Shown here piece after piece: positions 24,971 to 32,681 of a DNA stretch of 64,000 nt. Numbering within the stretch: the stretch's first letter is position 1; the number at the start of each line of letters is the position of its first letter. Source of the DNA: Meridianimarinicoccus marinus (GTDB lineage: Bacteria > Pseudomonadota > Alphaproteobacteria > Rhodobacterales > Rhodobacteraceae); the NCBI RefSeq assembly GCF_040689105.1, contig NZ_JBFBVU010000007.1, positions 100,859 to 164,858 of the forward strand, written 5' to 3'. The notes below the pieces were generated by a model. It made no database searches. It had not been told where the DNA came from and saw nothing but the letters and a program-made list of their open reading frames with translations. Position numbers and translations under genes: made by a program.

Positions 24971-26949
24971 TCCGCCGCCACGGGGCGTGCGCCCCCGCCT
25001 CCGGCCTTGGCGGCCCCCGCCGCGATGCGATAGCGGCGGTCGCTGAGGCTGAGCAGCCCGCCGACCCCCATCAGGATCGCCCCGGCCCAGATCCAGTTGG
25101 CCAGCGGCTTGATATAGGTACGCACCGCCCAGCCGCCGTCGTCCTGCGCATCGCCGATCACCAGGTAGATGTCGCGCAGGAAGCCGTTGTCGATGTCCGC
25201 CTCGGTGGTTGGCATCTTGGCCACCGGATAGACCCGTTTTTCCGGGGTCAGCGCGGCCACCAGACGGTCGCCGCGATAGGCATTCATCCGGGCCATGGTC
25301 GAATAGTAGTTCGGCCCCTGCACCTGATCGACCGAGGCCAGCTCGATCTCATAGGCACCAACCTCGAACCGCTCGCCGACCTGGGCCACGCGGATATCTT
25401 CGATCTGCCAGGCATTCATGGCCGAGATGCCAATCATGGTCACGCCGAGCCCGAAATGCGCCACGGCCTTGCCATAGTCGGCGCGCGGCAGACGGGTGAG
25501 ACGGCGCAAGCGGCTGGCCATGTCGCCACGGCCACAGCGACTCCACAGGTCCAGCGCCGACCCGGCCACCACCCAGATGCCCAGAGCCAGCCCGACGGGC
25601 GCAAGAATGGTCTTCTCGGTTTGCAGGGTCCAGGCCAGTGCTGCAATCAGGAAGGCCAGGATGGCAGCCGGCACTACTTGCTTGACCGCGCGGTTCAGCT
25701 TGGCGCGTTTCCACGGCAGGATCGCCCCGATGGGCAGGATGATTGCCAGCACCACCATGAAGGGCGTGAAGGCGGCATCGAAGAAGGGCGCGCCCACCGA
25801 CAGTTTGCGCCCGAAGGCCAGTTCCGCCACCAGCGGCCAGATGGTGCCGATGAACACCACGAAGCAGGATACCGCCAGCAGAACATTGTTGGCCACCAGC
25901 GCGCTCTCGCGGCTGACCAACCCGAAAACCCCCTTGGCCTGCATCGCCGAGGCGCGTGCCGCGAACAAGGTCAGCGCACCGCCTGTGAACACCGCCAGGA
26001 TCATCAGGATGAACACCCCCCGTTCCGGGTCGTTTGCGAAGGCGTGAACGGACGTGATGACGCCCGACCGCACGATGAAGGTGCCGATCAGCGAGAAACC
26101 GAAAGCAAGGATTGCCAGCAGGATAGTCCAGCTTTTCAGGCTTTCGCGCTTTTCCACCACGATGGCGGAATGCAGCAGGGCTGCCGCCAGCAACCAAGGC
26201 ATGAAAGAGGCGTTTTCCACAGGATCCCAGAACCAGTAGCCGCCCCAGCCAAGTTCATAATAGGCCCACCAAGACCCCAGCGCGATGCCGATGGTCAAGA
26301 ACACCCAGGCCGCAAGGGTCCACGGCCGCACCCAGCCGCCCCAGGCCGCATCGACCCGGCCCTCGATCAGCGCGGCAACCGCGAAGCTGAAGGTCAGCGA
26401 CAGCCCGACATAGCCGAGATACAGGAACGGCGGATGGAACGCCAAACCGGGATCCTGCAACAGCGGGTTCAGGTCCTGCCCGTCCATCGGCGGGATGCCC
26501 ATGCGCAGGAACGGGTTCGAGGTCAGCAGGATGAAGGCGAAAAACGCCACCGCGACCGAGGATTGCACGGCCAGCACGCGCGCCTTCAGGCTGGGCGGCA
26601 GGTTGCCGCCGAACCACGCGGCGCAAGCCCCGAACAGCGTCAGGATCAGCACCCACAGCAGCATCGAGCCCTCGTGGTTGCCCCAGACGCCGCTGACCTT
26701 GTAGAGCATCGGCTTCAGGCTGTGCGAATTCTCGACCACCAGCCGCAGCGAGAAATCCGACACCACGAAAGAATAGGTCAGCGCCGAGAAGCTGAAGGCG
26801 GTCAGGAAGAACTGCGTGGTGGCGGCGGGCACGGCGGCGGCCATCCAGCCGTCCCAGCCCTTGTGCGCGCCGATCATCGGCACGATGGCCTGCACCACGG
26901 CCACCATGGCCGCGAGAATCAGGGCGAAATGTCCAAGCTCTGCGATCAT
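24967..26949 (-). CDS. ccmF: Haem lyase CcmF (cytochrome c biogenesis)
   Basis: Multi-helix inner membrane protein of the cytochrome c maturation system I that transfers haem from CcmE to apocytochrome. The 660-residue product carries the WWD-domain signature GWGGYWFWDPVENASFMPW and conserved periplasmic histidines (GVWGNHEGSMLLW). About 15 predicted helices, with a periplasmic C-terminal domain. It lies between ccmE and ccmH with a 16-base gap and a four-base overlap, respectively. Confidence 0.97.
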   Translation of the reverse strand: MIAELGHFALILAAMVAVVQAIVPMIGAHKGWDGWMAAAVPAATTQFFLTAFSFSALTYSFVVSDFSLRLVVENSHSLKPMLYKVSGVWGNHEGSMLLWVLILTLFGACAAWFGGNLPPSLKARVLAVQSSVAVAFFAFILLTSNPFLRMGIPPMDGQDLNPLLQDPGLAFHPPFLYLGYVGLSLTFSFAVAALIEGRVDAAWGGWVRPWTLAAWVFLTIGIALGSWWAYYELGWGGYWFWDPVENASFMPWLLAAALLHSAIVVEKRESLKSWTILLAILAFGFSLIGTFIVRSGVITSVHAFANDPERGVFILMILAVFTGGALTLFAARASAMQAKGVFGLVSRESALVANNVLLAVSCFVVFIGTIWPLVAELAFGRKLSVGAPFFDAAFTPFMVVLAIILPIGAILPWKRAKLNRAVKQVVPAAILAFLIAALAWTLQTEKTILAPVGLALGIWVVAGSALDLWSRCGRGDMASRLRRLTRLPRADYGKAVAHFGLGVTMIGISAMNAWQIEDIRVAQVGERFEVGAYEIELASVDQVQGPNYYSTMARMNAYRGDRLVAALTPEKRVYPVAKMPTTEADIDNGFLRDIYLVIGDAQDDGGWAVRTYIKPLANWIWAGAILMGVGGLLSLSDRRYRIAAGAAKAGGGGARPVAAE

Positions 26950-26965
26950 GGCGTGCGCCCTCCGA

Positions 26966-27418
26966 TCAGCTGTCTGTTTCGTTGGGGTCTTGATACACGC
27001 CCTGTTCCTTCAGCGCATCCACGACTTCCTTGGGCATATAGGTCTCGTCGTGTTTGGCCAGAATCTCCGTGGCGACGAAGGTGCCGTTCACGTATTTCCC
27101 GGTTCCGACCATGCCCTGGCCTTCCTCGAACAGGTCCGGCAGCACGCCGGTGTAGGACACCGGCACAGACGCCCCGCCGTCGGTGACGGCAAAGGTCACC
27201 GTCTCGCCCTGCCCGCGCACCAGCGTGCCGTCTTCCACCAGCCCGCCGATGCGGAACACTTCCGAGGCGGTCGGCGGTTCGGCCACCACCTGGCTTGGGC
27301 TGCGGAAGAAGTTGATCCCGTCGCGCATGGCATAGCCGATCAGCGCAGTGGACAGCGCCAGTGCGATGGCGGCGACGATGATGACCTGGATACGGCGTTG
27401 CTTCTTCAGACTTTTCAT
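26966..27418 (-). CDS. ccmE: Haem chaperone CcmE
   Basis: Membrane-anchored periplasmic protein that binds haem covalently and hands it to CcmF. The 150-residue product has a basic N-terminus, one membrane helix (residues 11-30), an OB-fold core (FRIGGLVEDGTLV) and the haem-binding LAKHDETYMP with His123 and Tyr127. It starts four bases after the argC stop. Confidence 0.97.
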   Translation of the reverse strand: MKSLKKQRRIQVIIVAAIALALSTALIGYAMRDGINFFRSPSQVVAEPPTASEVFRIGGLVEDGTLVRGQGETVTFAVTDGGASVPVSYTGVLPDLFEEGQGMVGTGKYVNGTFVATEILAKHDETYMPKEVVDALKEQGVYQDPNETDS

Positions 27419-27422
27419 TGGC

Positions 27423-28451
27423 TCATGGGAAGACCGGGGCCAGCATAAGGCCGGTGGTCTCCTCTTCTCCCAGCATCAGGTTGGCGTTCTGCATGGCCAT
27501 GCCCGACGATCCCTTGGTCAGATTGTCAAGCGCGGCAATGACGATGGTCCGGCCCGGACGGCGATCGCCGACCACACCGATATGCACGAAATTCGATCCC
27601 CGCACGTGGCGGGTCGAGGGGTGTTCGCCGAAGGGCAGCACCTGCAGGAAGGGCTCGTCGGCATAGGCCTGCGCCAACGTGTCATGCACGGTCTGTGCAT
27701 CGCCGGACACATAGATCGTGGCAAGGATCCCCCGGTTCGCGGGGATCAGATGCGGCGTGAACTGCACCGAGACGGGACGCCCGGCAATCAACGAGAACTC
27801 CTGATCGAACTCCCCCAGATGGCGATGCACCCCGCCGACACCATAGGCGTGGTAGCCTTCGGACAACTCGGCATGCAGAAGGTTCTCTTTCAGGGACCGG
27901 CCCGCCCCCGACACGGCGGCTTTCAGGTCGATGATGATGTCATCCAGATCAATCACGCCCGCGCCGATCAGCGGGCGCAAGGCAAATTGCCCGGTGGCGG
28001 CATTGCAGCCGGTGCAGGCCACGATGCGGGCCTCGCGGATCTGGTCGCGGTAGAATTCGGGCAGGCCGTAGACCGCCTCGGCCTGCAGATCCATGGCGCT
28101 GTGCGGCTGGCCGTACCATTTCTCATAGGCGGCGGCATCGCGCAGGCGGAAGTCCGCGGACAGGTCCACCACTTTCATGTCGCGCGGCAAGGCGCTGATA
28201 ACGCTTTGTGACGTCGCGTGCGGCAGGGCACAGACCACCAGATCGACGCCCGAGAAATCCACCTCGCCGATCTTCACCAGCAGCGGCAGATCCAGATGCC
28301 GCAGATGCGGAAACACCTGCGCCATGCTCTGGCCAGCCTTGCGGTCGGCGGTCAGGGCCACGATCTCCATGTTGGGATGGGTCGACACCAGGCGCACCAT
28401 CTCGGCCCCTGTGTACCCGCTTGCGCCCAGTATGGCGATCTTGTGTGCCAT
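27423..28451 (-). CDS. argC: N-acetyl-gamma-glutamyl-phosphate reductase
   Basis: Reduces N-acetylglutamyl phosphate to the semialdehyde in arginine synthesis. The 342-residue product begins with the NADP-binding loop GASGYTGAE and carries the catalytic cysteine in CTGCNAATG, a variant of the more familiar GCYPT form, with the histidine in GVGGVHRHLGEFDQE. The ATG at 28451 follows GAGGAGAAGG; the frame stays open upstream to 28505. It sits between murI and ccmE, an arrangement that reflects neighbourhood rather than pathway. Confidence 0.95.
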   Translation of the reverse strand: MAHKIAILGASGYTGAEMVRLVSTHPNMEIVALTADRKAGQSMAQVFPHLRHLDLPLLVKIGEVDFSGVDLVVCALPHATSQSVISALPRDMKVVDLSADFRLRDAAAYEKWYGQPHSAMDLQAEAVYGLPEFYRDQIREARIVACTGCNAATGQFALRPLIGAGVIDLDDIIIDLKAAVSGAGRSLKENLLHAELSEGYHAYGVGGVHRHLGEFDQEFSLIAGRPVSVQFTPHLIPANRGILATIYVSGDAQTVHDTLAQAYADEPFLQVLPFGEHPSTRHVRGSNFVHIGVVGDRRPGRTIVIAALDNLTKGSSGMAMQNANLMLGEEETTGLMLAPVFP

Positions 28452-28505
28452 GGCACCTTCTCCTCGAACGTTCACAAAACATAAGCCCCCGGAGACCGGG
28501 CGCAA

Positions 28506-29318
28506 TCAGGCGGCGCGGAAAGTGATCTTTCGTCGCAAGAACTGGGTGGCGCGATAGGACACGGCCTGAGGATCGCCGGTGGTCAGGAAGTCGGGCGTGG
28601 TGCCCGCCCCCAGCATGTCAGGGTGCCGGTCCAGATAGTCCGACAGGCTTTCGGCCACCAGATTGGCCTGCGAATAGACCGTCACATCGGGGCCAAGGGC
28701 GGCCTGAAAGGTGGTTTCCATCAGCGGGTAATGCGTGCAGCCCAGAATCGCGGCCTCGGGATGCGGCATCCGACGCTTCAGCGCGTCCACATGGCTGTGC
28801 ACCAGCGCCTCGGCCAAAATCTCGTCGCCATCCTCGATCGCATCGACCAGACCGCCGCAGGGCTGGGCCTCGACATCGACGCCAATCGCGCGAAAGGCCA
28901 GTTCCCGCTGGAAGGCGCGGCTGGAGACCGTCGCCGGCGTGGCGAACAGGGCCACATGCTTGACAGCCACCTCACGCGGCGGCGAGTTGTCGCCCCATTG
29001 CCGTTCTGTCAAGGCCTCGATCAGGGGTACGAACACCCCCAGCACCCGCTTCTCGGGCGGGATCCAGCCGTCCTGCATCCGCCGCAGCGCCGCCGCCGAC
29101 GCCGTGTTGCAGGCCAGGATCACCAGATCGCAGCCGGCCTCCCACAGCCGTTCCACGGCTTTGGTTGTCAGATCGTAGACATCATCGGCATCGCGCACAC
29201 CGTAAGGCGCATGGGCGTTGTCGCCATAATAGACGAAGGGCACTCCCGGCAGGCGCCGCGTGACGGCGTCAAGGACGGTCAGTCCGCCCAGTCCAGAATC
29301 GAATACTCCGACGGCCAT
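28506..29318 (-). CDS. murI: Glutamate racemase
   Basis: Converts L-glutamate to D-glutamate for peptidoglycan. The 270-residue product has the two catalytic cysteine motifs ILACNTAS (Cys70) and ILGCTHYPL, and the N-terminal GVFDSGLGGLTV. It abuts the stop of the acyltransferase gene with no gap. Confidence 0.96.
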   Translation of the reverse strand: MAVGVFDSGLGGLTVLDAVTRRLPGVPFVYYGDNAHAPYGVRDADDVYDLTTKAVERLWEAGCDLVILACNTASAAALRRMQDGWIPPEKRVLGVFVPLIEALTERQWGDNSPPREVAVKHVALFATPATVSSRAFQRELAFRAIGVDVEAQPCGGLVDAIEDGDEILAEALVHSHVDALKRRMPHPEAAILGCTHYPLMETTFQAALGPDVTVYSQANLVAESLSDYLDRHPDMLGAGTTPDFLTTGDPQAVSYRATQFLRRKITFRAA

Positions 29319-30215
29319 CTAGCGCTTGTACCTGTCTTCAGTTTCAAAGCCATAGCCCATGTCGCGGACCGGCACTGGAGACAGCTGATACGTGGCTTGC
29401 CTGAGGAAGTCCATCATCCCGGCGGCGTCCCTGGCATGGACGGCCAGCTGGTCCGCCGGGATCGGTTTGCCGATGACAATCTCGACCGGCTTGTTGACCC
29501 GGGACTTGAACTCCTTGATCATCAACCCGACCCGCAGGGTATAGTGCAGATGGCTGGCCACCTGGAAAAAGCGCGAGTTGTGGCCGGTGAAGAACATCGG
29601 CACCACATGTGCATCCGACCGCAGGATCATCCGCGCGGTGAACGAGCGCCAGGTGGGATCCATCGGGGCGGAAAACGGCTTGGCCGAGGTCGAGACCGTG
29701 CCGCCGGGAAAGATGCCGATGGCGCCGCCATTCTTCAGCAACTCCAGTGCTTCCTTGCGCGATTGCAGGTTCAACGCGACAGCTTCACGCGTCTCGTCGA
29801 AGGAAATCGGCAGGATGACCCGGTTCAGATCCTCGGCCTTGCGGAACACCTGGTGCGCCAGAATGCGAAACTCGCCACGGGTTTCCGACAGGATGCGCCC
29901 CATCATCAGACCGTCGAGGATGCCGAAAGGATGGTTGGCGATCAGCACCAGCGGGCCTTCCCGCGGAATGTTGTCCAACGAGCCGCCGATGACCTTCAGG
30001 CTCAAGCCATAGCGGTCGGTGATGACATCCCAGAAGTCGCGGCCACTGGCCACCTCCTGTTCATAGCCTTGCGCCTTGCGGATCAGGCGCAAACGTCCGG
30101 TGGCGTTTTCCATCACCCGGATCATCGCCCGTCCGCCGCGCGTGGCGGCCGCATGGGCGTAGCTGATCTCGCGTGTGACGTCCCGCTTGTTCTTGGTATC
30201 GTGAACCTGGCGCAC
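29319..30215 (-). CDS. Lysophospholipid acyltransferase family protein (GTG start)
   Basis: A 298-residue membrane-associated acyltransferase. The catalytic motif is NHPFGILDG (NHx4D), followed by GIFPGGTVS, the glycerol-phosphate binding region. The N-terminal RDVTREISYAHAAATRGG is typical of a Rhodobacterales group with an extended N-terminus. The GTG at 30215 follows a GGGGGAG ribosome-binding site and gives an N-terminus RQVHDTKNKRDVTRE, so it is preferred; the frame remains open upstream to 30350. First gene of the run that continues through murI, argC and ccmEFH. Acyl acceptor unknown. Confidence 0.87.
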   Translation of the reverse strand: MRQVHDTKNKRDVTREISYAHAAATRGGRAMIRVMENATGRLRLIRKAQGYEQEVASGRDFWDVITDRYGLSLKVIGGSLDNIPREGPLVLIANHPFGILDGLMMGRILSETRGEFRILAHQVFRKAEDLNRVILPISFDETREAVALNLQSRKEALELLKNGGAIGIFPGGTVSTSAKPFSAPMDPTWRSFTARMILRSDAHVVPMFFTGHNSRFFQVASHLHYTLRVGLMIKEFKSRVNKPVEIVIGKPIPADQLAVHARDAAGMMDFLRQATYQLSPVPVRDMGYGFETEDRYKR

Positions 30216-30560
30216 GATGTGTCTCCCCCGGTCACAGTGCCGGTGGTGTGAAATATCACCTCCCCGAAGCCATATACAAGACTGCGCAGCATCTGCGGGA
30301 CCCTTTGACCCTAATACCACCCCTGCGCGGCCCGCTTTCAGGTTAGGCAAGAGCGGTTGTTTTTCAGGCGACAGGGTTACCTTTGCGTCAGGAATGGCCT
30401 ATCAGCAGGCAGAAGCATTGCCTTCGGGCCGCCACGACTGTAGCGCCGGCGCCACATTTGCCCGCGAAGCGTGGCCAGGCCACACCACTGAACCGGACGG
30501 GTGGTACCTTGCCTCGGGCGCGCCTATCTGTCGAACTGCGCCGCAGTATGGAGACGCCCC
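30216..30560. other. 345-base intergenic region between the acyltransferase and LysR genes
   Basis: This divergent gap must hold promoters for the long minus-strand operon and for the LysR gene. The only structure I see is GTGGCCAGGCCAC at 30471-30483, a six-base inverted repeat with a single-base centre, about 80 bases before the LysR start, and a short GGTG/CACC pair around 30241. No gene, tRNA or terminator is visible. Confidence 0.4.
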
Positions 30561-31451
30561 ATGGATTGGGACAAGTTGCGAATATTTCACGCGGTTGCCG
30601 ACGCCGGCAGCCTGACCCATGCGGGGGACGCGCTGCATCTGTCACAATCCGCCGTCAGCCGCCAGATCCGCAGCCTGGAAACCAGCCTGAACACCACCCT
30701 GTTCCACCGCCATGCCCGTGGCCTGATCCTGACGGAACAGGGCGAGTTGCTGTTCGACGCCACCCGGTCCATGGCCAAGCGCCTTGACGCCGCCGCCGCC
30801 CGCATCCGCGACAGCGAGGAAGAAGTGTTCGGCGAATTGCGGGTCACCACGACCACGGGATTCGGATCGCTCTGGCTGGCACCGCGCCTGTCGAAGCTCT
30901 ATGCCAAGTATCCCGAACTGAAAATCGACCTGATGCTGGAAGAGCGCGTGCTGGATCTGCCGATGCGCGAAGCCGACGTCGCGATCCGCATGAAAGAGCC
31001 CAGCCAGGCTGACCTGATCCGCAAGCGGCTGATGAATGTCCACATGCGGCTCTATGCGTCGCCGGAGTATCTGGAGGAAAATGGGACGCCGCAGACCGTT
31101 GCAGATATGCGACATCATCGCCTGATCTGCCAGAATCCCAATTCGGTTCAGGTCGCCGCCGGCGCCCGTATCGCCCAAACAATCATCGCCGAGGAAATCC
31201 GGTCTCTGTTGACAGTGAACAACTATTTCGGCGTCCTGCAGGCGGTCATCAACAACCTTGGCATCGGTATCCTGCCCAATTATGTGACCGAAGATTTTTC
31301 CAGATTGGTCAACGTTCTACCGGAAATCGACGCCGGCACGGTTCCGGTCTTCCTCGCCTACCCCGAGGAATTGCGGCAATCCAAACGCATATCTGCGTTC
31401 CGCGATTTCGTCGTCGAGCAACTGGCCGAAAGTCGTCAAAAAGCACAATAA
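30561..31451 (+). CDS. LysR family transcriptional regulator
   Basis: A 296-residue regulator with an N-terminal winged helix (residues 3-60, ADAGSLTHAGDALHLSQSAVSRQIRSLE) and a periplasmic-binding-like effector domain from about 90. The ATG at 30561 gives the normal LysR N-terminus MDWDKLRIFHAV; the frame is open upstream to 30501. It is followed by a probable small RNA and has no adjacent structural gene it obviously controls. Confidence 0.92.
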   Translation: MDWDKLRIFHAVADAGSLTHAGDALHLSQSAVSRQIRSLETSLNTTLFHRHARGLILTEQGELLFDATRSMAKRLDAAAARIRDSEEEVFGELRVTTTTGFGSLWLAPRLSKLYAKYPELKIDLMLEERVLDLPMREADVAIRMKEPSQADLIRKRLMNVHMRLYASPEYLEENGTPQTVADMRHHRLICQNPNSVQVAAGARIAQTIIAEEIRSLLTVNNYFGVLQAVINNLGIGILPNYVTEDFSRLVNVLPEIDAGTVPVFLAYPEELRQSKRISAFRDFVVEQLAESRQKAQ

Positions 31452-31554
31452 CTGGCCAGACTGCATATCTTGCACGCAGGAGATATGTGAATTCTGCATA
31501 CCGGTTATGTTGCCCCTGCGGCATTATTCTTCTTGATCGAACCGGAGGGGCTGT

Positions 31555-31638
31555 CTAACTGAAGCTTAGAAGTTAGGCGTTTCGTCTTCTTCTACCTCCC
31601 TGTTGGACTTGGCCGAGCTTGTCTCGGCCATTTTTTTT
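31555..31638 (+). ncRNA. Putative small RNA with anti-Shine-Dalgarno CCTCCC motif (copy A)
   Basis: Downstream of the LysR gene: a 5' inverted repeat CTAACT/AGTTAG (31555-31560, 31571-31576), a pyrimidine-rich single-stranded segment, CCTCCCTGTTGGACT at 31595-31609, and a terminator with arms TGGCCGAG/CTCGGCCA (31610-31630) and eight T residues (31631-31638). The same 15-base core directly before a terminator recurs at 63911. CCTCCC can pair with ribosome-binding sites, as in known alphaproteobacterial CUCCC-type small RNAs (CcsR of Rhodobacter). The 5' end is a guess. It could also be a processed LysR 3' UTR. Confidence 0.5.
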
Positions 31639-31660
31639 GCCGCATTGTCTCCTTTCAAAA

Positions 31661-31686
31661 GCATATGAAAGGATGAATTCATATGC
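31661..31686 (+). promoter_or_regulatory. Hairpin enclosing the ribosome-binding site and start codon of the next gene
   Basis: Arms GCATATGAA (31661-31669) and TTCATATGC (31678-31686) are perfectly complementary. The eight-base loop AGGATGAA holds the AGGA ribosome-binding site, and the ATG at 31683 is inside the 3' arm. A second ATG at 31665 opens a three-codon frame (Met-Lys-Gly-stop), in frame and ending seven bases before the real start. It may gate translation or be a DNA operator. Confidence 0.5.
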
Positions 31687-32597
31687 GCGGCAAACTTGGT
31701 CACGCGCAGCTCTCAGGACGCGCAAGAGCCGAGCCAGCCATGCCCGACACCTTTAACATCCCCGACAAGATTTCCTCGCAGATCGTGACCAATCATTTCC
31801 GCAAGTGCCCCGCTGCAATCGGCGCGCGGATCAACGACATTTGCCCGTCCCCAGCGACCATCGTCGACTTTGGCTGCGGGCTGGGCATCAAGACGGTCGC
31901 CATCGCGGCGGCCTTTCCCGAGGCAAATGTCATCGGTGTCGACATCACCCAGGCCCATCAACGCGCCCGAGAGTTCTGCGACACGCATTTCGATGGCCGG
32001 ATGCCGCAGAATCTGTCCTTTCACACCATTGAACCCGGCACGTCCATCGGGTCGATCTGCACCCCGGACGTGATCTACAGTTGGTCCGTGATGGAACACA
32101 TCCAGCGGGACCTGTTGCCGGGAATCATCGCCGACATGTACAAGGCCCTTGCCCCGGAAGGCATGGTCTTCACGCAGATCGCACCACTTTTTCATTCGCC
32201 GTTCGGTCACCACCTCAGAGAATTCTGCGACATCCCCTGGATCCATCTTCAGGAAAGCCACCAGCGGTTTCGCCGGCGCATTTCCGACGTGCCACAGCGC
32301 GAGGGTGCCACAGGCAGCGCGGTCTGGATGTTCTCCCGTTTCGAAGATCTCAACCGCATCACGGCCGACGAACTGGCCGGATACTTCGATGCCGCCGGGT
32401 TTGCCTGCGCTGTGGATGACCGCAAAAAGACCCCGCAGAAGCCGCCCGCGGAACTGGCCGCAACCTATCACGAGGCGGCGCTTCGGACCTTCGAACTTCT
32501 GTTCGTTCACCGGAAAACCGCGGACCGGTCAGCGGACGCCCCGGAAAAAGCCCCGGCAAATGACAAGGGCAGAAAGTGGTGGAACCTTCGCGGTTGA
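31683..32597 (+). CDS. Class I SAM-dependent methyltransferase of unknown substrate
   Basis: A 304-residue protein with the SAM-binding loop IVDFGCGLGIKTVAIA (residues about 60-75), the motif II acid in VIGVDITQAH and SVMEHIQRDLLPGI, typical of Methyltransf_11/25 enzymes. The C-terminal 35 residues are charged and probably disordered. The ATG at 31683 is nine bases after AGGA and was chosen; ATG at 31740 (MPDTFNIP) is the alternative. Substrate unknown. It stands alone between a small-RNA terminator and purL, and its start is enclosed in a hairpin. Confidence 0.75.
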   Translation: MRGKLGHAQLSGRARAEPAMPDTFNIPDKISSQIVTNHFRKCPAAIGARINDICPSPATIVDFGCGLGIKTVAIAAAFPEANVIGVDITQAHQRAREFCDTHFDGRMPQNLSFHTIEPGTSIGSICTPDVIYSWSVMEHIQRDLLPGIIADMYKALAPEGMVFTQIAPLFHSPFGHHLREFCDIPWIHLQESHQRFRRRISDVPQREGATGSAVWMFSRFEDLNRITADELAGYFDAAGFACAVDDRKKTPQKPPAELAATYHEAALRTFELLFVHRKTADRSADAPEKAPANDKGRKWWNLRG

Positions 32598-32681
32598 GGG
32601 CGCCGGCCCCGCAACCTGCTTTAGCACGGCAGAAACTTGTTGTAGGAGACAGGCACCACGCAACTCCAAGGCTCCGCACCC

